64,000 nucleotides of DNA from Paenibacillus roseus (GCF_016424485.1 NZ_JAELUP010000061.1:62001-126000); one strand, 5' to 3'. Shown: positions 8,471-17,731, numbered from the stretch's first letter. Notes: generated from the sequence alone by a model not told the origin. Program-made: numbers and translations.

Positions 8471-11218
8471 ATGCGGAAACCGTTAAAAAGAAGTGAAAGA
8501 CGCAAAGGGATGGAACGGAACGTCCCGGCCCCAAAGACATTGGCAGCGATGAAAAAGCAAATTTTAATTGTGACGTTGAGCGGAGCTTTGCTTGTGCAGC
8601 CATTCGTTCCGCTTTCTTTGCCATCGGAGGGACAGGTTGCTTCGGCAGCCGCCGCTCAATCCCCTGCTGTTAAACTGCTGGATGAGGTAATGGTAACTTC
8701 CGGAGCCAAGCAGCAAAAATACTTATGGACTTCCACGCGCAGCAGCACAGCGGTGCAAGCGAACGTCTATGTGCTAGAGGTTGATTTGAGCAACCCCTAT
8801 GTCAAACTGGATGTAATGAGCGGGAAGAACAGCACGGTTGCCAGCAAAAACACCGTGACAAACATGGTTGCTGAAACGAAAGCCGTTGCAGGCATTAATG
8901 CGGACTTCTTTATTATGACAGCCGAGGGTGTAGGGATGGGACCGCAAATCTCGAATGGGAATATGGTGACGACCCCTTCTGTTATTAATGGCATGTATTC
9001 TTTCTCGCTGGACAAAAATCGCACGCCAGAAATAGATAATTATGCTTTCGATGGCAAGGTGACATCGGAGTCAGGCGCGACCTTCGCGCTTTCCGGTATC
9101 AACAAGACGAACTACACGATGGATACAGCAAACGGGAGCCAACGCAGCCATGTCAACGCTCTCTATATGTACACCAGCGCCTGGGCGACTACAGAGCGGC
9201 CACAGAACAGTGCAACGCTCCCGACCGAGGTGCTCGTCCGCAATGGTGTCGTTACCCAGATTCAGGAGAACGGCTCATTGCCCGGCACGGTTCCCGAAGA
9301 CGGTTACATACTCAGGGCGCATGGTGAGGCAGCGAAGTTCGTCCGGGAAAACCTGGCAATCGGGCAGCGTGTAACAGCGGATTATAGTCTTGTCTCCCTG
9401 ACTTCAGGTGCAAAAAAGGACCCGGCGGCCTTCCAAATGATGGTGGGCGGACATACGCTATTGGTGGACAACGGCAAGGAGGCTGTATTTACCCGGGATA
9501 TCTCAGGCGTGAGCGGCAACAGTGCGGTAGCTCGTACGGCTATCGGCTATTCCAGGGATAACAAGAAGCTGTATTTGATCACGGTGGAGAAGCAGGGAAG
9601 CAGCTCAGGAATGACACTGAAGGAACTGCAAAGCGCTATGGTATCTCTTGGCATATGGAAGGGGCTGAATCTGGACGGGGGAGGCTCCACAACGATGGTG
9701 ACCCGGCCTCTGGGCGATTTTGCAGCGGGCTTGACCCATGCGACCTCCAACGGCGTAGGGACTTCCCAGCGTGCTGTAGCGAACGGGCTCGGCATTTACT
9801 CGATTGCTCCTCAAGGAGAAGCAAAAGGTATCCGTGCGAGCGGCCCCTCAGCTGTATTCGTCAAGGGTCCGGCTGAATTCTCGCTCAAGGGCTATGATAC
9901 GTACTACAACCCGATTAGATTCGAAGGCGCTAACGCGACTTGGAGCGCGAAATCACTTGGTGCGTTCTCCGGCAATATTTTCACTGCCAGCAAGCCGGGC
10001 AAGACCACATTGACTGTCAAATCGGGCAGCGCGTCTGCGAATATGGATGTAGAGGTGGTGGCTGGCGGCCAGATTGATCAAATGACTGTATCTCCAAGCA
10101 GCGGCTCGATTGCGGCAGGAGCCACAATCAATTTGCCTATTAAGGTAAAATTAAACGATGGCCGTGAACTGACAGTTCCAGCGGAGTCCGTGACTTGGGA
10201 GCTGAAGGGCATGAAGGGCCGGGTGAAAGATGGCAAGCTGACCGTAGACTCTGTGGATCAGGGAGCAGCTAACGCCTACGCGATCGCAAGCTATGACGGT
10301 TATGCGGCAATGGCTGCCTTCTCGGCTTCGAACTCTGCAACGTCCAAAGTATGGGAGGATTTCGAAAAAGTCAGCTACCCGATTACGTTCAAAGGCAATC
10401 CTTTCGGTACCGTCGGCTCGGCTGTCATAGTAAAAGGAATTGCTGGCAGGGAAAACAGCTCTGCACTGCAAATTGCGTATGACTTCACGACAGGCGCAGG
10501 AGGCCGTTGGGCTTATGCGGTGTTAGGCAGCAACGGAAGGTCCGTTGAAGGTAAACCGGTTAGCCTGACAGCATCTGTATATGGAGATGGAAGCAAAAAC
10601 TGGCTGCGTGCCGAAGTGAGTGATGCAGCTGGCAAAGTACACTATCTGGATTTGGCCAGACCGCTGGATTGGACGGGATGGAAGGACGTGAAGGTCGACC
10701 TCGGCAAGCTTGGCTTAAGCTATCCGATCTCAATCAAGCAAATCTATGTGGCCAACCCGGAATCCGGGCAAGAAGAGCGTGCTCTAACAGGACAGGTCGC
10801 AATTGACGATATTAAATTCGAGTATCAGAATGCCGTTACAACGCCTCCTGCCTCTAAAATTGAGCTGACGATCGGCAAGAGAAGCGCCGCGGTAAACGGC
10901 AAGGCGACGGCTCTGGATGCTGCTCCAATTGTATTGAACGGAACTACTTATGTGCCGTTGCGTTTCGTATCCGATGCGATTGGCGGTCAAGTGAACTGGG
11001 ACGGCCGCAGCAAGCGGGTGAATCTGCTCCGGGGAAATAAGATGCTGGATCTGTGGATCGGCCGCAAGGAAGTTGTACTAAACGGTTCAAGAATCAAGAC
11101 AGAAGTGAGTCCCATAGAACGGAGTGGCAGAACGCTCGTACCGGTGCGCCTGGTGTCCGAGCAGCTGGGGTTGACCGTGACTTGGGACAATAAAGCCCAA
11201 AAAGTTACAATCCAATAA
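8471..11218 (+). CDS. Secreted phosphodiester glycosidase-like (NAGPA) protein with C-terminal stalk domains
   Basis: Predicted extracellular protein of 915 residues. The N-terminus has a basic leader, then a hydrophobic signal segment beginning MKKQILIVTLSGALL (residues 27-41), with likely cleavage near VASAAAA; the long leader before it is unusual and an internal start at 8549 is possible. Residues about 80-440 match the NAGPA fold (phosphodiester glycosidase; GlcNAc-1-phosphodiester N-acetylglucosaminidase relatives): GINADFF near 141 and LNLDGGGSTTM near 399 are the hallmark acidic/Gly motifs. Ig-like segments follow, and residues about 795-915 form a copper-amine-oxidase N-terminal-type stalk (two VPLRF/VPVRL units). 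The substrate is unknown; a wall teichoic or exopolysaccharide phosphodiester is a guess. No metal-binding amine oxidase domain is present. Confidence 0.85.
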   Translation: MRKPLKRSERRKGMERNVPAPKTLAAMKKQILIVTLSGALLVQPFVPLSLPSEGQVASAAAAQSPAVKLLDEVMVTSGAKQQKYLWTSTRSSTAVQANVYVLEVDLSNPYVKLDVMSGKNSTVASKNTVTNMVAETKAVAGINADFFIMTAEGVGMGPQISNGNMVTTPSVINGMYSFSLDKNRTPEIDNYAFDGKVTSESGATFALSGINKTNYTMDTANGSQRSHVNALYMYTSAWATTERPQNSATLPTEVLVRNGVVTQIQENGSLPGTVPEDGYILRAHGEAAKFVRENLAIGQRVTADYSLVSLTSGAKKDPAAFQMMVGGHTLLVDNGKEAVFTRDISGVSGNSAVARTAIGYSRDNKKLYLITVEKQGSSSGMTLKELQSAMVSLGIWKGLNLDGGGSTTMVTRPLGDFAAGLTHATSNGVGTSQRAVANGLGIYSIAPQGEAKGIRASGPSAVFVKGPAEFSLKGYDTYYNPIRFEGANATWSAKSLGAFSGNIFTASKPGKTTLTVKSGSASANMDVEVVAGGQIDQMTVSPSSGSIAAGATINLPIKVKLNDGRELTVPAESVTWELKGMKGRVKDGKLTVDSVDQGAANAYAIASYDGYAAMAAFSASNSATSKVWEDFEKVSYPITFKGNPFGTVGSAVIVKGIAGRENSSALQIAYDFTTGAGGRWAYAVLGSNGRSVEGKPVSLTASVYGDGSKNWLRAEVSDAAGKVHYLDLARPLDWTGWKDVKVDLGKLGLSYPISIKQIYVANPESGQEERALTGQVAIDDIKFEYQNAVTTPPASKIELTIGKRSAAVNGKATALDAAPIVLNGTTYVPLRFVSDAIGGQVNWDGRSKRVNLLRGNKMLDLWIGRKEVVLNGSRIKTEVSPIERSGRTLVPVRLVSEQLGLTVTWDNKAQKVTIQ

Positions 11219-11236
11219 TAATTCGTATCGCATCTA

Positions 11237-11245
11237 TGGTATGAT
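11237..11245 (+). promoter_or_regulatory. Extended -10 promoter candidate for degSU
   Basis: TGG followed directly by TATGAT (11240-11245), 42 bp before the degS start. The matching -35 is poor, as is allowed for extended -10 promoters. Confidence 0.45.
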
Positions 11246-11286
11246 AGTAGCAGACGAGTTTAATAGGAAAGTGGGCGGATTCGTTA

Positions 11287-12450
11287 GTGGAACAGAGAGT
11301 TAATGACATTGATCGCGTTATCAAGAACGCGATTCAGGTTATGGAGGATAGCAAGTATCAAATTTTTGAAATCTGCGAAGCCGCCCGCAACGAGCTTACT
11401 CTCCTGACCAAGGAGATGGAGCAGGTATTCAAGGAGACCGCCGAGACGATTGAGAAAGTCGATCGTCTCGAGCTGGATTACCGGCGTTCAAGAATCCGGC
11501 TTACCGAGGTAAGCCGGGATTTTGTTCGATACAAGGAAGAGGATATTAAGATCGCCTATGAGAAAGCAACGCAAATTCAGCTGGAGCTTATGATTTTTCG
11601 TGAGAAAGAGAATTATTTGAAGGCAAGGCGGGATGAGTTGCAGCTTCGCGCGAAAAATGTCGAGCTTTCTATCGAGCGAGCCGAGACGATCAGTTCACAG
11701 GTGAATGTAGTGCTGGAGTATCTGTCAGGAGACCTGACCCAGATTACCAGAATTTTAGAATCGGCCAAAAATCGTCAGCTGATTGGACTCAAAATTATTT
11801 TGGCGCAGGAGGAAGAACGTAAACGTATCGCCCGCGAGATCCATGATGGTCCTGCACAGTCTTTGGCCAACCTGGTTATTCGAACAGAAATTGCGGAAAG
11901 AATGCTCCAGAAGCAGGAGTTTCGCCTGGTCCAGGACGAATTAGTAGATTTGAAAGGTCAGGTTCGTTCAGGATTGGAGGAAATTCGCAAGATTATATTC
12001 AATTTGCGTCCTATGGCCCTGGATGATTTGGGTCTTGTGCCTACACTGCGAAAATATGTGCAGGATTTTGAGGAAAAAACCAAAATTCGCACGGATTTTG
12101 AACTTGTGGGCCGGGAAGTCAGACTGCCTTCCGCGATGGAAGCCGGAATCTACCGTTTGATTCAGGAAGCCTATACCAATGCCTTGAAGCATGCAAATCC
12201 TTCGTTTATATCACTTGAAATAACGTATCAGGCCCAAATGGTTAAAATTGTTGTGCAGGATAACGGAAGCGGCTTTCATGTCGGTTTAGCTGAACTAAAG
12301 GCAGCCGAGAATTCCAGCTTTGGACTGATTGGCATGCGGGAGAGGGTGGATTTGCTCGAGGGAAGATTGGATATCGAATCAGCCATCCAGGAAGGTACAA
12401 AAATTATGATTCATATTCCTATAAACGCAGAGACAAGAAAGGAGCCTTAA
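11287..12450 (+). CDS. degS: Two-component sensor histidine kinase DegS
   Basis: Cytoplasmic kinase that phosphorylates DegU. The 387-residue protein has no membrane segment. Residues about 10-165 are a coiled-coil sensor region (many heptad Glu/Lys/Leu), 176-245 the HisKA_3 dimerisation/phospho-acceptor segment with REIHDGPAQ (His186 is the phosphorylated residue), and about 285-385 the HATPase domain with EAYTNALKHA (N box) and DNGSGF (G1 box). The start is GTG, after a purine-rich AGGAAAGTGGG segment. degU begins 4 bp after the stop, so the two are co-transcribed. In Bacillus, DegSU controls exoenzymes, competence and motility, all represented nearby. Confidence 0.95.
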   Translation: MEQRVNDIDRVIKNAIQVMEDSKYQIFEICEAARNELTLLTKEMEQVFKETAETIEKVDRLELDYRRSRIRLTEVSRDFVRYKEEDIKIAYEKATQIQLELMIFREKENYLKARRDELQLRAKNVELSIERAETISSQVNVVLEYLSGDLTQITRILESAKNRQLIGLKIILAQEEERKRIAREIHDGPAQSLANLVIRTEIAERMLQKQEFRLVQDELVDLKGQVRSGLEEIRKIIFNLRPMALDDLGLVPTLRKYVQDFEEKTKIRTDFELVGREVRLPSAMEAGIYRLIQEAYTNALKHANPSFISLEITYQAQMVKIVVQDNGSGFHVGLAELKAAENSSFGLIGMRERVDLLEGRLDIESAIQEGTKIMIHIPINAETRKEP

Positions 12451-12454
12451 TATT

Positions 12455-13180
12455 ATGGAGTCAACATCGACAGGGACGCGTAAAATCAAGGTTTTGCTTG
12501 CAGATGATCACCAGCTTTTCCGTGAAGGTTTGAAACGCATTTTGAATATGGAAGAGGACCTTCAAGTTATTGGCGAATGCGGCAACGGCATTCAAGTGCT
12601 GGAATTTTGCAATCATCAAAAGCCTGAGGTTGTATTAATGGATATCAATATGCCGGTGGAGAATGGAGTTGTCGCCACAGAGAGGCTGCGGGATATTTTC
12701 CCGGATGTGAAAGTCATCATTTTGTCGATTCACGACGATGAAAGTTACGTATTTGAAACTCTTCGCAAGGGAGCGAGCGGTTACCTCTTGAAAGATATGG
12801 AGGCAGAGGCATTAGTCAATGCCATTCGGTCCGTTGTCAGCGGCCACGCTTATATTCATCCTAAGGTTACAGGCAAACTGATCAACCAACTGCGCAGAAT
12901 GACGTATCTGGATGAGATTGGTGCAGTATCAGGAGCAGCAGCAACGAAGGAAAGCGGCGTGAAGTTCATTGCAGGCGATAACAATCCGCTGACCCGAAGA
13001 GAGGCAGAGGTGCTGCGTCTGATGGCGGAAGGCAAGAGCAATAAGCTGATCGGCGAGTATTTGTATATTAGTGAGAAGACCGTCAAAAACCATGTGAGCA
13101 GCATTCTGCAAAAAATGGAGGTCGATGACCGGACACAAGCGGTTATCAACTCGATTAAGAACGGTTGGGTTACACTCTAA
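12455..13180 (+). CDS. degU: Response regulator DegU (NarL/LuxR family)
   Basis: DNA-binding response regulator, 241 residues. The receiver domain (11-125) has the acidic pair Asp17-Asp18, phospho-acceptor Asp63 in LMDINMP, the switch Ser in ILSIHDD and Lys in GYLLKD. A linker of about 40 residues leads to a LuxR-type helix-turn-helix (about 175-235) with [19 protein letters not shown] and the recognition helix [14 protein letters not shown]. It is translationally close to degS. Known DegU targets in Bacillus include comK, exoprotease and flagellar genes; direct targets here are not shown by the sequence. Confidence 0.96.
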   Translation: MESTSTGTRKIKVLLADDHQLFREGLKRILNMEEDLQVIGECGNGIQVLEFCNHQKPEVVLMDINMPVENGVVATERLRDIFPDVKVIILSIHDDESYVFETLRKGASGYLLKDMEAEALVNAIRSVVSGHAYIHPKVTGKLINQLRRMTYLDEIGAVSGAAATKESGVKFIAGDNNPLTRREAEVLRLMAEGKSNKLIGEYLYISEKTVKNHVSSILQKMEVDDRTQAVINSIKNGWVTL

Positions 13181-13421
13181 CTTTCAGCCTGACATACATA
13201 TAGAAACAGAGTCGATAAAGGGTGCCCCCATGACCAAATCAGGAGCAGTAACCGTTCAGAACAGCGCTTGAAAAGCTCAATTCTTGTACGATTATTACTC
13301 CGTTTGGCCAGGGGAGCACTCTTTTTTTGTTGTTTTACTCTGTAAAAAACGTAATACGTTCTTCATAACAATAGGGTATCAGGTATCCATCAGCATCAAC
13401 CAATCTTTTGTGGAGGTTAAT

Positions 13422-13752
13422 ATGTCCGATCTTAATGTACGGGAACTCGTCAAGTTTCTACAAAGGAACGCCTCTGGAAGTCAGCCTCACCTGAGACTGG
13501 TGCCTGAGATGGGTGCGAGTCCATTGGTATGTATATGGAACCCCCCGCAACGGATCAAGAAGTGAATACTTTTGAATGACATCCGGCTGGCATTTGCCAA
13601 CAGACTATAGACAATTTCTGCTGGAGCATAACGGGGGATTCTGTTTAAAGAACCTTATTATGGTGAGGAACGGAATGGTTAAGGCGGCTTATTATATGTC
13701 AGGGTCAGGAATATATAAAGGCCGGAACCACCGGGTTGTACAGCGCATATAG
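13422..13752 (+). pseudogene. Decayed SUKH (SMI1/KNR4) family gene
   Basis: An ATG with TGGAGGTT upstream starts MSDLNVRELVKFLQRN and runs only 48 codons. The following sequence carries the SUKH-type signature WHLPTDYRQFLLEHNGG, but in a different frame (codons from 13588), then KEPYYGEERNG in a third frame. Adding back one base near the C6 run (about 13545), one near 13575 and one near the AAA at about 13647 restores one continuous protein. SUKH proteins are often immunity proteins against contact or secreted toxins. The end point is approximate. Either the gene is dead or the assembly has missed bases at short homopolymers. Confidence 0.6.
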
Positions 13753-13776
13753 TGCTACAAAAAGGAGGTGGCTCCT

Positions 13777-14265
13777 ATGGTCTCCTTGTTCCTGGGCATT
13801 GTATTGTGTTATACGCTGGCTGCTGTCATTGTCCTGGCAATCCGTTTCTATCGTGGTCAAAAGCAGTCCAACACCTCCCATTATGTGCTTGTGGGGGCTA
13901 ATCATGAGCTGCAGATGGAAGGTTACATCCGAGCAATTCGCTGGTCTTCCTTAAAATCCGGGTCGCCGGTCAAAATAACTGTTGTGGATGAAGGTTCAAC
14001 TGATGAGACAAGGGCAATCGTAGAGAAGCTTGCCCGTGACGATAAGGGAATACTGCTCTACGACGGCGGTGAAGAAACGCCGCGCTTGGAACCTGCCGCC
14101 CAGCGAGTTGGCGCCTGGTATAATTCATGGCCGGGGCGTTCCGGTGTCAATGAGCCGCATCATTATTTATGGCTACTGCAGGCGGAGGGAATCGTCTCAG
14201 AGGCAGATCATGCCATTGTAGTCGATTTGCGGCAACCGGAGCAGCTTGAGAAATTGCCCCGGTAG
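13777..14265 (+). CDS. Small membrane-anchored protein with a glycosyltransferase-2-like N-terminal motif
   Basis: Protein of 162 residues. The ATG at 13777 follows AAAGGAGGTG (13761-13770); the in-frame GTG at 13768 is inside that site. Residues 2-23 are a hydrophobic anchor, followed by a cytoplasmic-type domain. ITVVDEGSTDETRAIVEKL (about 69-87) looks like the nucleotide-sugar-binding strand of family 2 glycosyltransferases (VVDDGSTD), but the rest is too short for a full GT-A fold and I see no acceptor-site motif. It lies between degU and comFA. The function is unknown; a degenerate or regulatory GT-like domain is inference. Confidence 0.7.
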   Translation: MVSLFLGIVLCYTLAAVIVLAIRFYRGQKQSNTSHYVLVGANHELQMEGYIRAIRWSSLKSGSPVKITVVDEGSTDETRAIVEKLARDDKGILLYDGGEETPRLEPAAQRVGAWYNSWPGRSGVNEPHHYLWLLQAEGIVSEADHAIVVDLRQPEQLEKLPR

Positions 14266-14301
14266 TTTGGCAATTGGCTATCTTGTTTCTTCGGCTGATG
14301 G

Positions 14302-14330
14302 TTGTTGCGCCGAAATCTGTAGGGTATACT
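14302..14330 (+). promoter_or_regulatory. Sigma-A-type promoter candidate for the comF operon
   Basis: TTGTTG (14302-14307), 17-bp spacer, TATACT (14325-14330). It lies upstream of an intrinsic terminator that itself precedes comFA. I saw no ComK box pair (AAAA-N5-TTTT). Confidence 0.45.
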
Positions 14331-14355
14331 GGTAATTAGGAACAGTATTGGAGTG

Positions 14356-14405
14356 AAGCACACTTCTAAAGCGCTATCAGCGCGTTTAGGGTGTGCTTTT
14401 TTGTC
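14356..14405 (+). terminator. Intrinsic terminator in front of comFA
   Basis: Outer arms AAGCACAC (14356-14363) and GTGTGCTT (14391-14398), inner CTAAA/TTTAG and GCGC/GCGC pairs, then a T run to 14402. It can end the upstream gene's transcript or attenuate comFA. Confidence 0.85.
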
Positions 14406-14426
14406 GTCTGCAAAGGGAGGGAAATT

Positions 14427-16616
14427 ATGAAAGCCTGGATATATGCTGTACAGATTGGTCCGAAGAAATGGCGGGCAGATATAAGTATTTTGCCGAAGGC
14501 CACACAGTTGTACTGGCTGGATGGGAGCTTTAGTCAAGGCGTCCGTGAGTGGGATAACCGTGTTGACTTTAGAGTAAAGAAAGGGACGGGGCATTTGGCT
14601 GAGTCAGCGTCAGCTGGTGGGCTTCAAACGGATCACAAGTCGCTGTGGTGGGGAGTATGCAGCCAGCCGCTTGGCATTGCCGTGGAGACGGCGGGTCGCT
14701 GGAACGGGATGTTCGCGGGACGCAGTCTGGAGAAGCAGCAGGTTAAGGAGCAGCTGGAGCAGATGCTAAAGCATGTATGGAAAGAGTGCCGGGCTAGAGA
14801 AACGAGCGTCAGGGCCGCAAGGAAGAGAGCGGACAACGAACAATCTTCCTGCGGGGAATGGGAGTTGCTTGCTGCCTATGATTCCGGTAGCGGATCGGAG
14901 TGCGAGCTGCGCCGCGCTCAAGGGCAAGCATGGGCGGCTGCGGCTGATGCTGCCGCCTATGCTTTGCAGGGCCGTGCGCTGCTGCATAGCGAAGCGCACA
15001 GCCTGCTCGCAGCCGCAGGCGCTGCCCTGCCGGTGGTGGGCGCGAGCTGGGACGCCCTGCTCCAGCTCGCGGCCCACCGGGGCAGGCTGCGCCTCTCCAG
15101 CGCCATCGCCGCAGCAGCGGCTGGGCGCCAGAGAGGCGCCTCTTCGCTGGCGCTGGCATGGCCGCGCCAGCGAAGGTCCGGCCGCTGCCGACGCTGCGGC
15201 AGCGGAGCGGCGCATATGCGCCGCACACCATGCGCCGCGTGCGGGCGCATGTGCGCCTACTGCGAGGCGTGCCTCGGCATGGGCCGGGCACGCGAGTGCG
15301 GGCTGCTCGTCCTAGGCAGCCCCGCACCCGGGCAAGAGCCGGCCACTGCTTTGCCTGTGGCCACGCCGTCTGCGCCGTCTGCCGCATGGTCGAGTCCCCA
15401 TGCGGACCGACCCCTAGTGCCGCTGGCAGATCGCTTGCGGCACTGGGGGCTAAGCCCGGCTCAACTTGCCGCTGCGGGCGAGGCGCTTCGCTTTATAGAG
15501 GCGGCTGCTGCCGGGCAAACAGCGGGCAACGGCCGGCTGCTTCCGTTCTATCGGCAACTGGCAGCGCGCTTCGGATTCACCCCGTCCGCTCAGGCTCCCT
15601 CGGAGCCGGGGCCTCGCGAATTTCTGCTGTGGGCGGTTACCGGCGCCGGCAAGACCGAGATGATCTTCCCGCTTATCGAATCTACGTTGCAGCGCGGCGG
15701 ACGGGCACTACTGGCTACTCCGCGCCGGGATGTTGTGCTGGAGCTTGATCCCAGAATCCGCAAGGCATTTCCCGGATACTCTGTTGTGACCCTGTACGGG
15801 GGTAGCAGCCAGCGTTGGGAGACGGGACACATCACGCTATCGACAACCCACCAGCTATACCGTTTTGAAGCTGCTTTTGAATTAGTGATTATAGATGAAC
15901 TGGACGCTTTTCCCTACCTCGGGGATGAACAGCTTTATTTCGCTGCCCGCAAGGCAGGCAAGCCGGTCGGAGCCAGGGTGCTGCTCTCGGCAACTCCGCC
16001 CGAGGAACTCCAGCGTGCCGCAAGCCGCGGCAGACTCGCCCATGCGAGGGTGCCTGTACGCTATCATCGTCATCCTTTGCCGGTCCCGCTGCTGTTGCGT
16101 ATTCCTGGCACAGCCGAACTTATTAGCCGTAATCGGGTTCCGGACAAGCTTGTCCAAGCACTGCGCCACTCACTGAGTAGAGAAGCTCAACTTTTTGTTT
16201 TTGTAGCTAAAATCCGTCATGTAGAGCCCATGTGTCACCTGCTTCGCCGCTTTTTAAAGGGTGTGGCAATTGCCGGAACTTCTTCCGTCGATCCCGAACG
16301 CACGGAAAAAGTGCAGCTATTCCGAAAACGGGAGATACGCTTGCTGGTTACAACGACAATATTGGAGCGCGGAGTTACCGTGCCGCGCAGCGATGTCTTT
16401 ATATTGGATGCGGGCGCGGGACTCTTTGATGCGGCATCTCTTGTGCAAATGGCCGGACGCGCCGGAAGATCGGGTGACGATCCATTTGGCAAGGTATATT
16501 TTTGCAGCCCTGATAAGACCCGTTCACAGACATCAGCCGTAAGACAAATTACGGCCATGAACCGTTTTGCCCGTAAGCGCGGCTATCTTCTGGGCAGGGA
16601 GGGAGGCCGACAATGA
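14427..16616 (+). CDS. comFA: Late competence DEAD-box helicase ComFA
   Basis: ATP-driven helicase/translocase needed for import of transforming DNA across the membrane in competent Firmicutes. It is 729 residues, longer than the roughly 460 of B. subtilis because of a long Ala/Arg/Gly-rich N-terminal half (residues about 150-370). The ATG at 14427 has AAAGGGAGG at 14412-14420. A four-cysteine zinc-finger region (CRRCGSG, CAACGRMCAYCEACLGMGR) precedes the helicase core. Motif I is TGAGKTE, motif II DELD, motif III SATPP, and motif VI QMAGRAGRSG. The N-terminal half is extremely GC-rich compared with the flanks. The stop overlaps the comFC start by 4 bp. Confidence 0.93.
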   Translation: MKAWIYAVQIGPKKWRADISILPKATQLYWLDGSFSQGVREWDNRVDFRVKKGTGHLAESASAGGLQTDHKSLWWGVCSQPLGIAVETAGRWNGMFAGRSLEKQQVKEQLEQMLKHVWKECRARETSVRAARKRADNEQSSCGEWELLAAYDSGSGSECELRRAQGQAWAAAADAAAYALQGRALLHSEAHSLLAAAGAALPVVGASWDALLQLAAHRGRLRLSSAIAAAAAGRQRGASSLALAWPRQRRSGRCRRCGSGAAHMRRTPCAACGRMCAYCEACLGMGRARECGLLVLGSPAPGQEPATALPVATPSAPSAAWSSPHADRPLVPLADRLRHWGLSPAQLAAAGEALRFIEAAAAGQTAGNGRLLPFYRQLAARFGFTPSAQAPSEPGPREFLLWAVTGAGKTEMIFPLIESTLQRGGRALLATPRRDVVLELDPRIRKAFPGYSVVTLYGGSSQRWETGHITLSTTHQLYRFEAAFELVIIDELDAFPYLGDEQLYFAARKAGKPVGARVLLSATPPEELQRAASRGRLAHARVPVRYHRHPLPVPLLLRIPGTAELISRNRVPDKLVQALRHSLSREAQLFVFVAKIRHVEPMCHLLRRFLKGVAIAGTSSVDPERTEKVQLFRKREIRLLVTTTILERGVTVPRSDVFILDAGAGLFDAASLVQMAGRAGRSGDDPFGKVYFCSPDKTRSQTSAVRQITAMNRFARKRGYLLGREGGRQ

Positions 16617-17512
16617 GTTGGTTATTGCGTGCATTTTTTGAACTGCTGCGTCCTGCTTACAGATCATGCCGGATATGCGGGAAGATGATTACGGAAGCGA
16701 GGCTAGAGGGAATGGCCGGGTTTAATCCGTATGCCCGTTATGTGAAGAATATGCTGTGTCTCGACTGCTGCGGCAGCGTCCCCTGGATCGAAACGGGGCA
16801 AATTCGTTGCCATGCTTGCGGCAGAAGCGTCCCATGCGAGGACTGCATCAGAGCGCCAGGATCGGAGCTTGTCCGCAATCGCAGCGCCGTCCGCTATGAT
16901 GAGGGGATGAAGGCCCTATTGGCTCGATTGAAATACAGAGGGGACGAGGCGATTTCGCTTTTGCTTGAAGCGATGCTGTATCCGGCTTTTGAACACATGA
17001 CCTCAGATATTCACCGACTGTATTTCTCTCATCTGGATCGAAGGAAACATCGTTTTCAATCGTGGTCTGATTCCCTGCAAGGCAGTGTAAACCAGGCATC
17101 CGTTGTATGGGATGCAATTACCTATGTCCCGATCAGCATTCAGCGGGCTCAGGAGCGTGGCTTCAACCAGGCCCAACTGCTTGCGGACGGGCTTGCCAAG
17201 CGCTACAGTCTGCCTGCTATTGCGTTGTTGGACAGAGTTCGGGACACGCCCAAGCAAAGCATTCAATCCAGAAAAGCGAGATTTCATAATACGGAGGCTT
17301 TATTTTCCCCAGTTCCAGAGGCTGTTCGCCTGCTCCAGCTGTTGTCGGCAAATGGAAGTGTTCAACAAGGTCGCCATTCCGCCAACACCATTCGCATTCT
17401 GATTATGGATGATATTTACACGACAGGCAGCACCCTTAGAGCCTGTGCGAAGTCCCTATGTGAGACGGGTGTACCTGTGGAAGTCTATTCGCTTACCTGG
17501 GCACGAGGCTAA
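16613..17512 (+). CDS. comFC: Competence-associated phosphoribosyltransferase-like protein ComFC
   Basis: Partner of ComFA in uptake of transforming DNA. Residues about 18-85 hold paired CxxC zinc-ribbon motifs (CRICG, CLDCC, CHACG, CEDC). The remainder is a PRTase-type domain: ERGFNQAQLLA (about 180-190) and the PRPP-binding loop IMDDIYTTGSTL near residue 265. At 299 residues it is somewhat longer than the usual 220-240, owing to an insert around residues 125-165. ATGA overlap with comFA implies translational coupling. Confident by motif and context. Confidence 0.94.
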   Translation: MSWLLRAFFELLRPAYRSCRICGKMITEARLEGMAGFNPYARYVKNMLCLDCCGSVPWIETGQIRCHACGRSVPCEDCIRAPGSELVRNRSAVRYDEGMKALLARLKYRGDEAISLLLEAMLYPAFEHMTSDIHRLYFSHLDRRKHRFQSWSDSLQGSVNQASVVWDAITYVPISIQRAQERGFNQAQLLADGLAKRYSLPAIALLDRVRDTPKQSIQSRKARFHNTEALFSPVPEAVRLLQLLSANGSVQQGRHSANTIRILIMDDIYTTGSTLRACAKSLCETGVPVEVYSLTWARG

Positions 17513-17731
17513 CATTTATGTGTCCTAAACCCCAGCTTCAACATGCAGTCTTTAATAACAGTTAGGCTGATTCTTGTCCTTAAATCTCTGTGTGGCTTCG
17601 CTGTCTTTCTGTTGTTGTCGAGCACTAATTTTTAGGTTGAGCCTTTTAATAAAACGTTAATGAAAAAAATGGGGTTTTCCGTTAAAATAAAATATAACTT
17701 AGTCAGCCGGAACAAAAAGGAGTTGGCATAG

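Noticed and set aside
13181..13421. Gene between degU and the SUKH remnant
   Set aside because: Only a 13-codon ORF (13230-13271) with a modest ribosome site and AT-rich filler are present; not enough to call a gene.
14766..15748. Several overlapping frames on both strands within comFA
   Set aside because: Caused by the extremely GC-rich stretch, which has few stop codons; the comFA frame alone has cysteines and helicase motifs in order.
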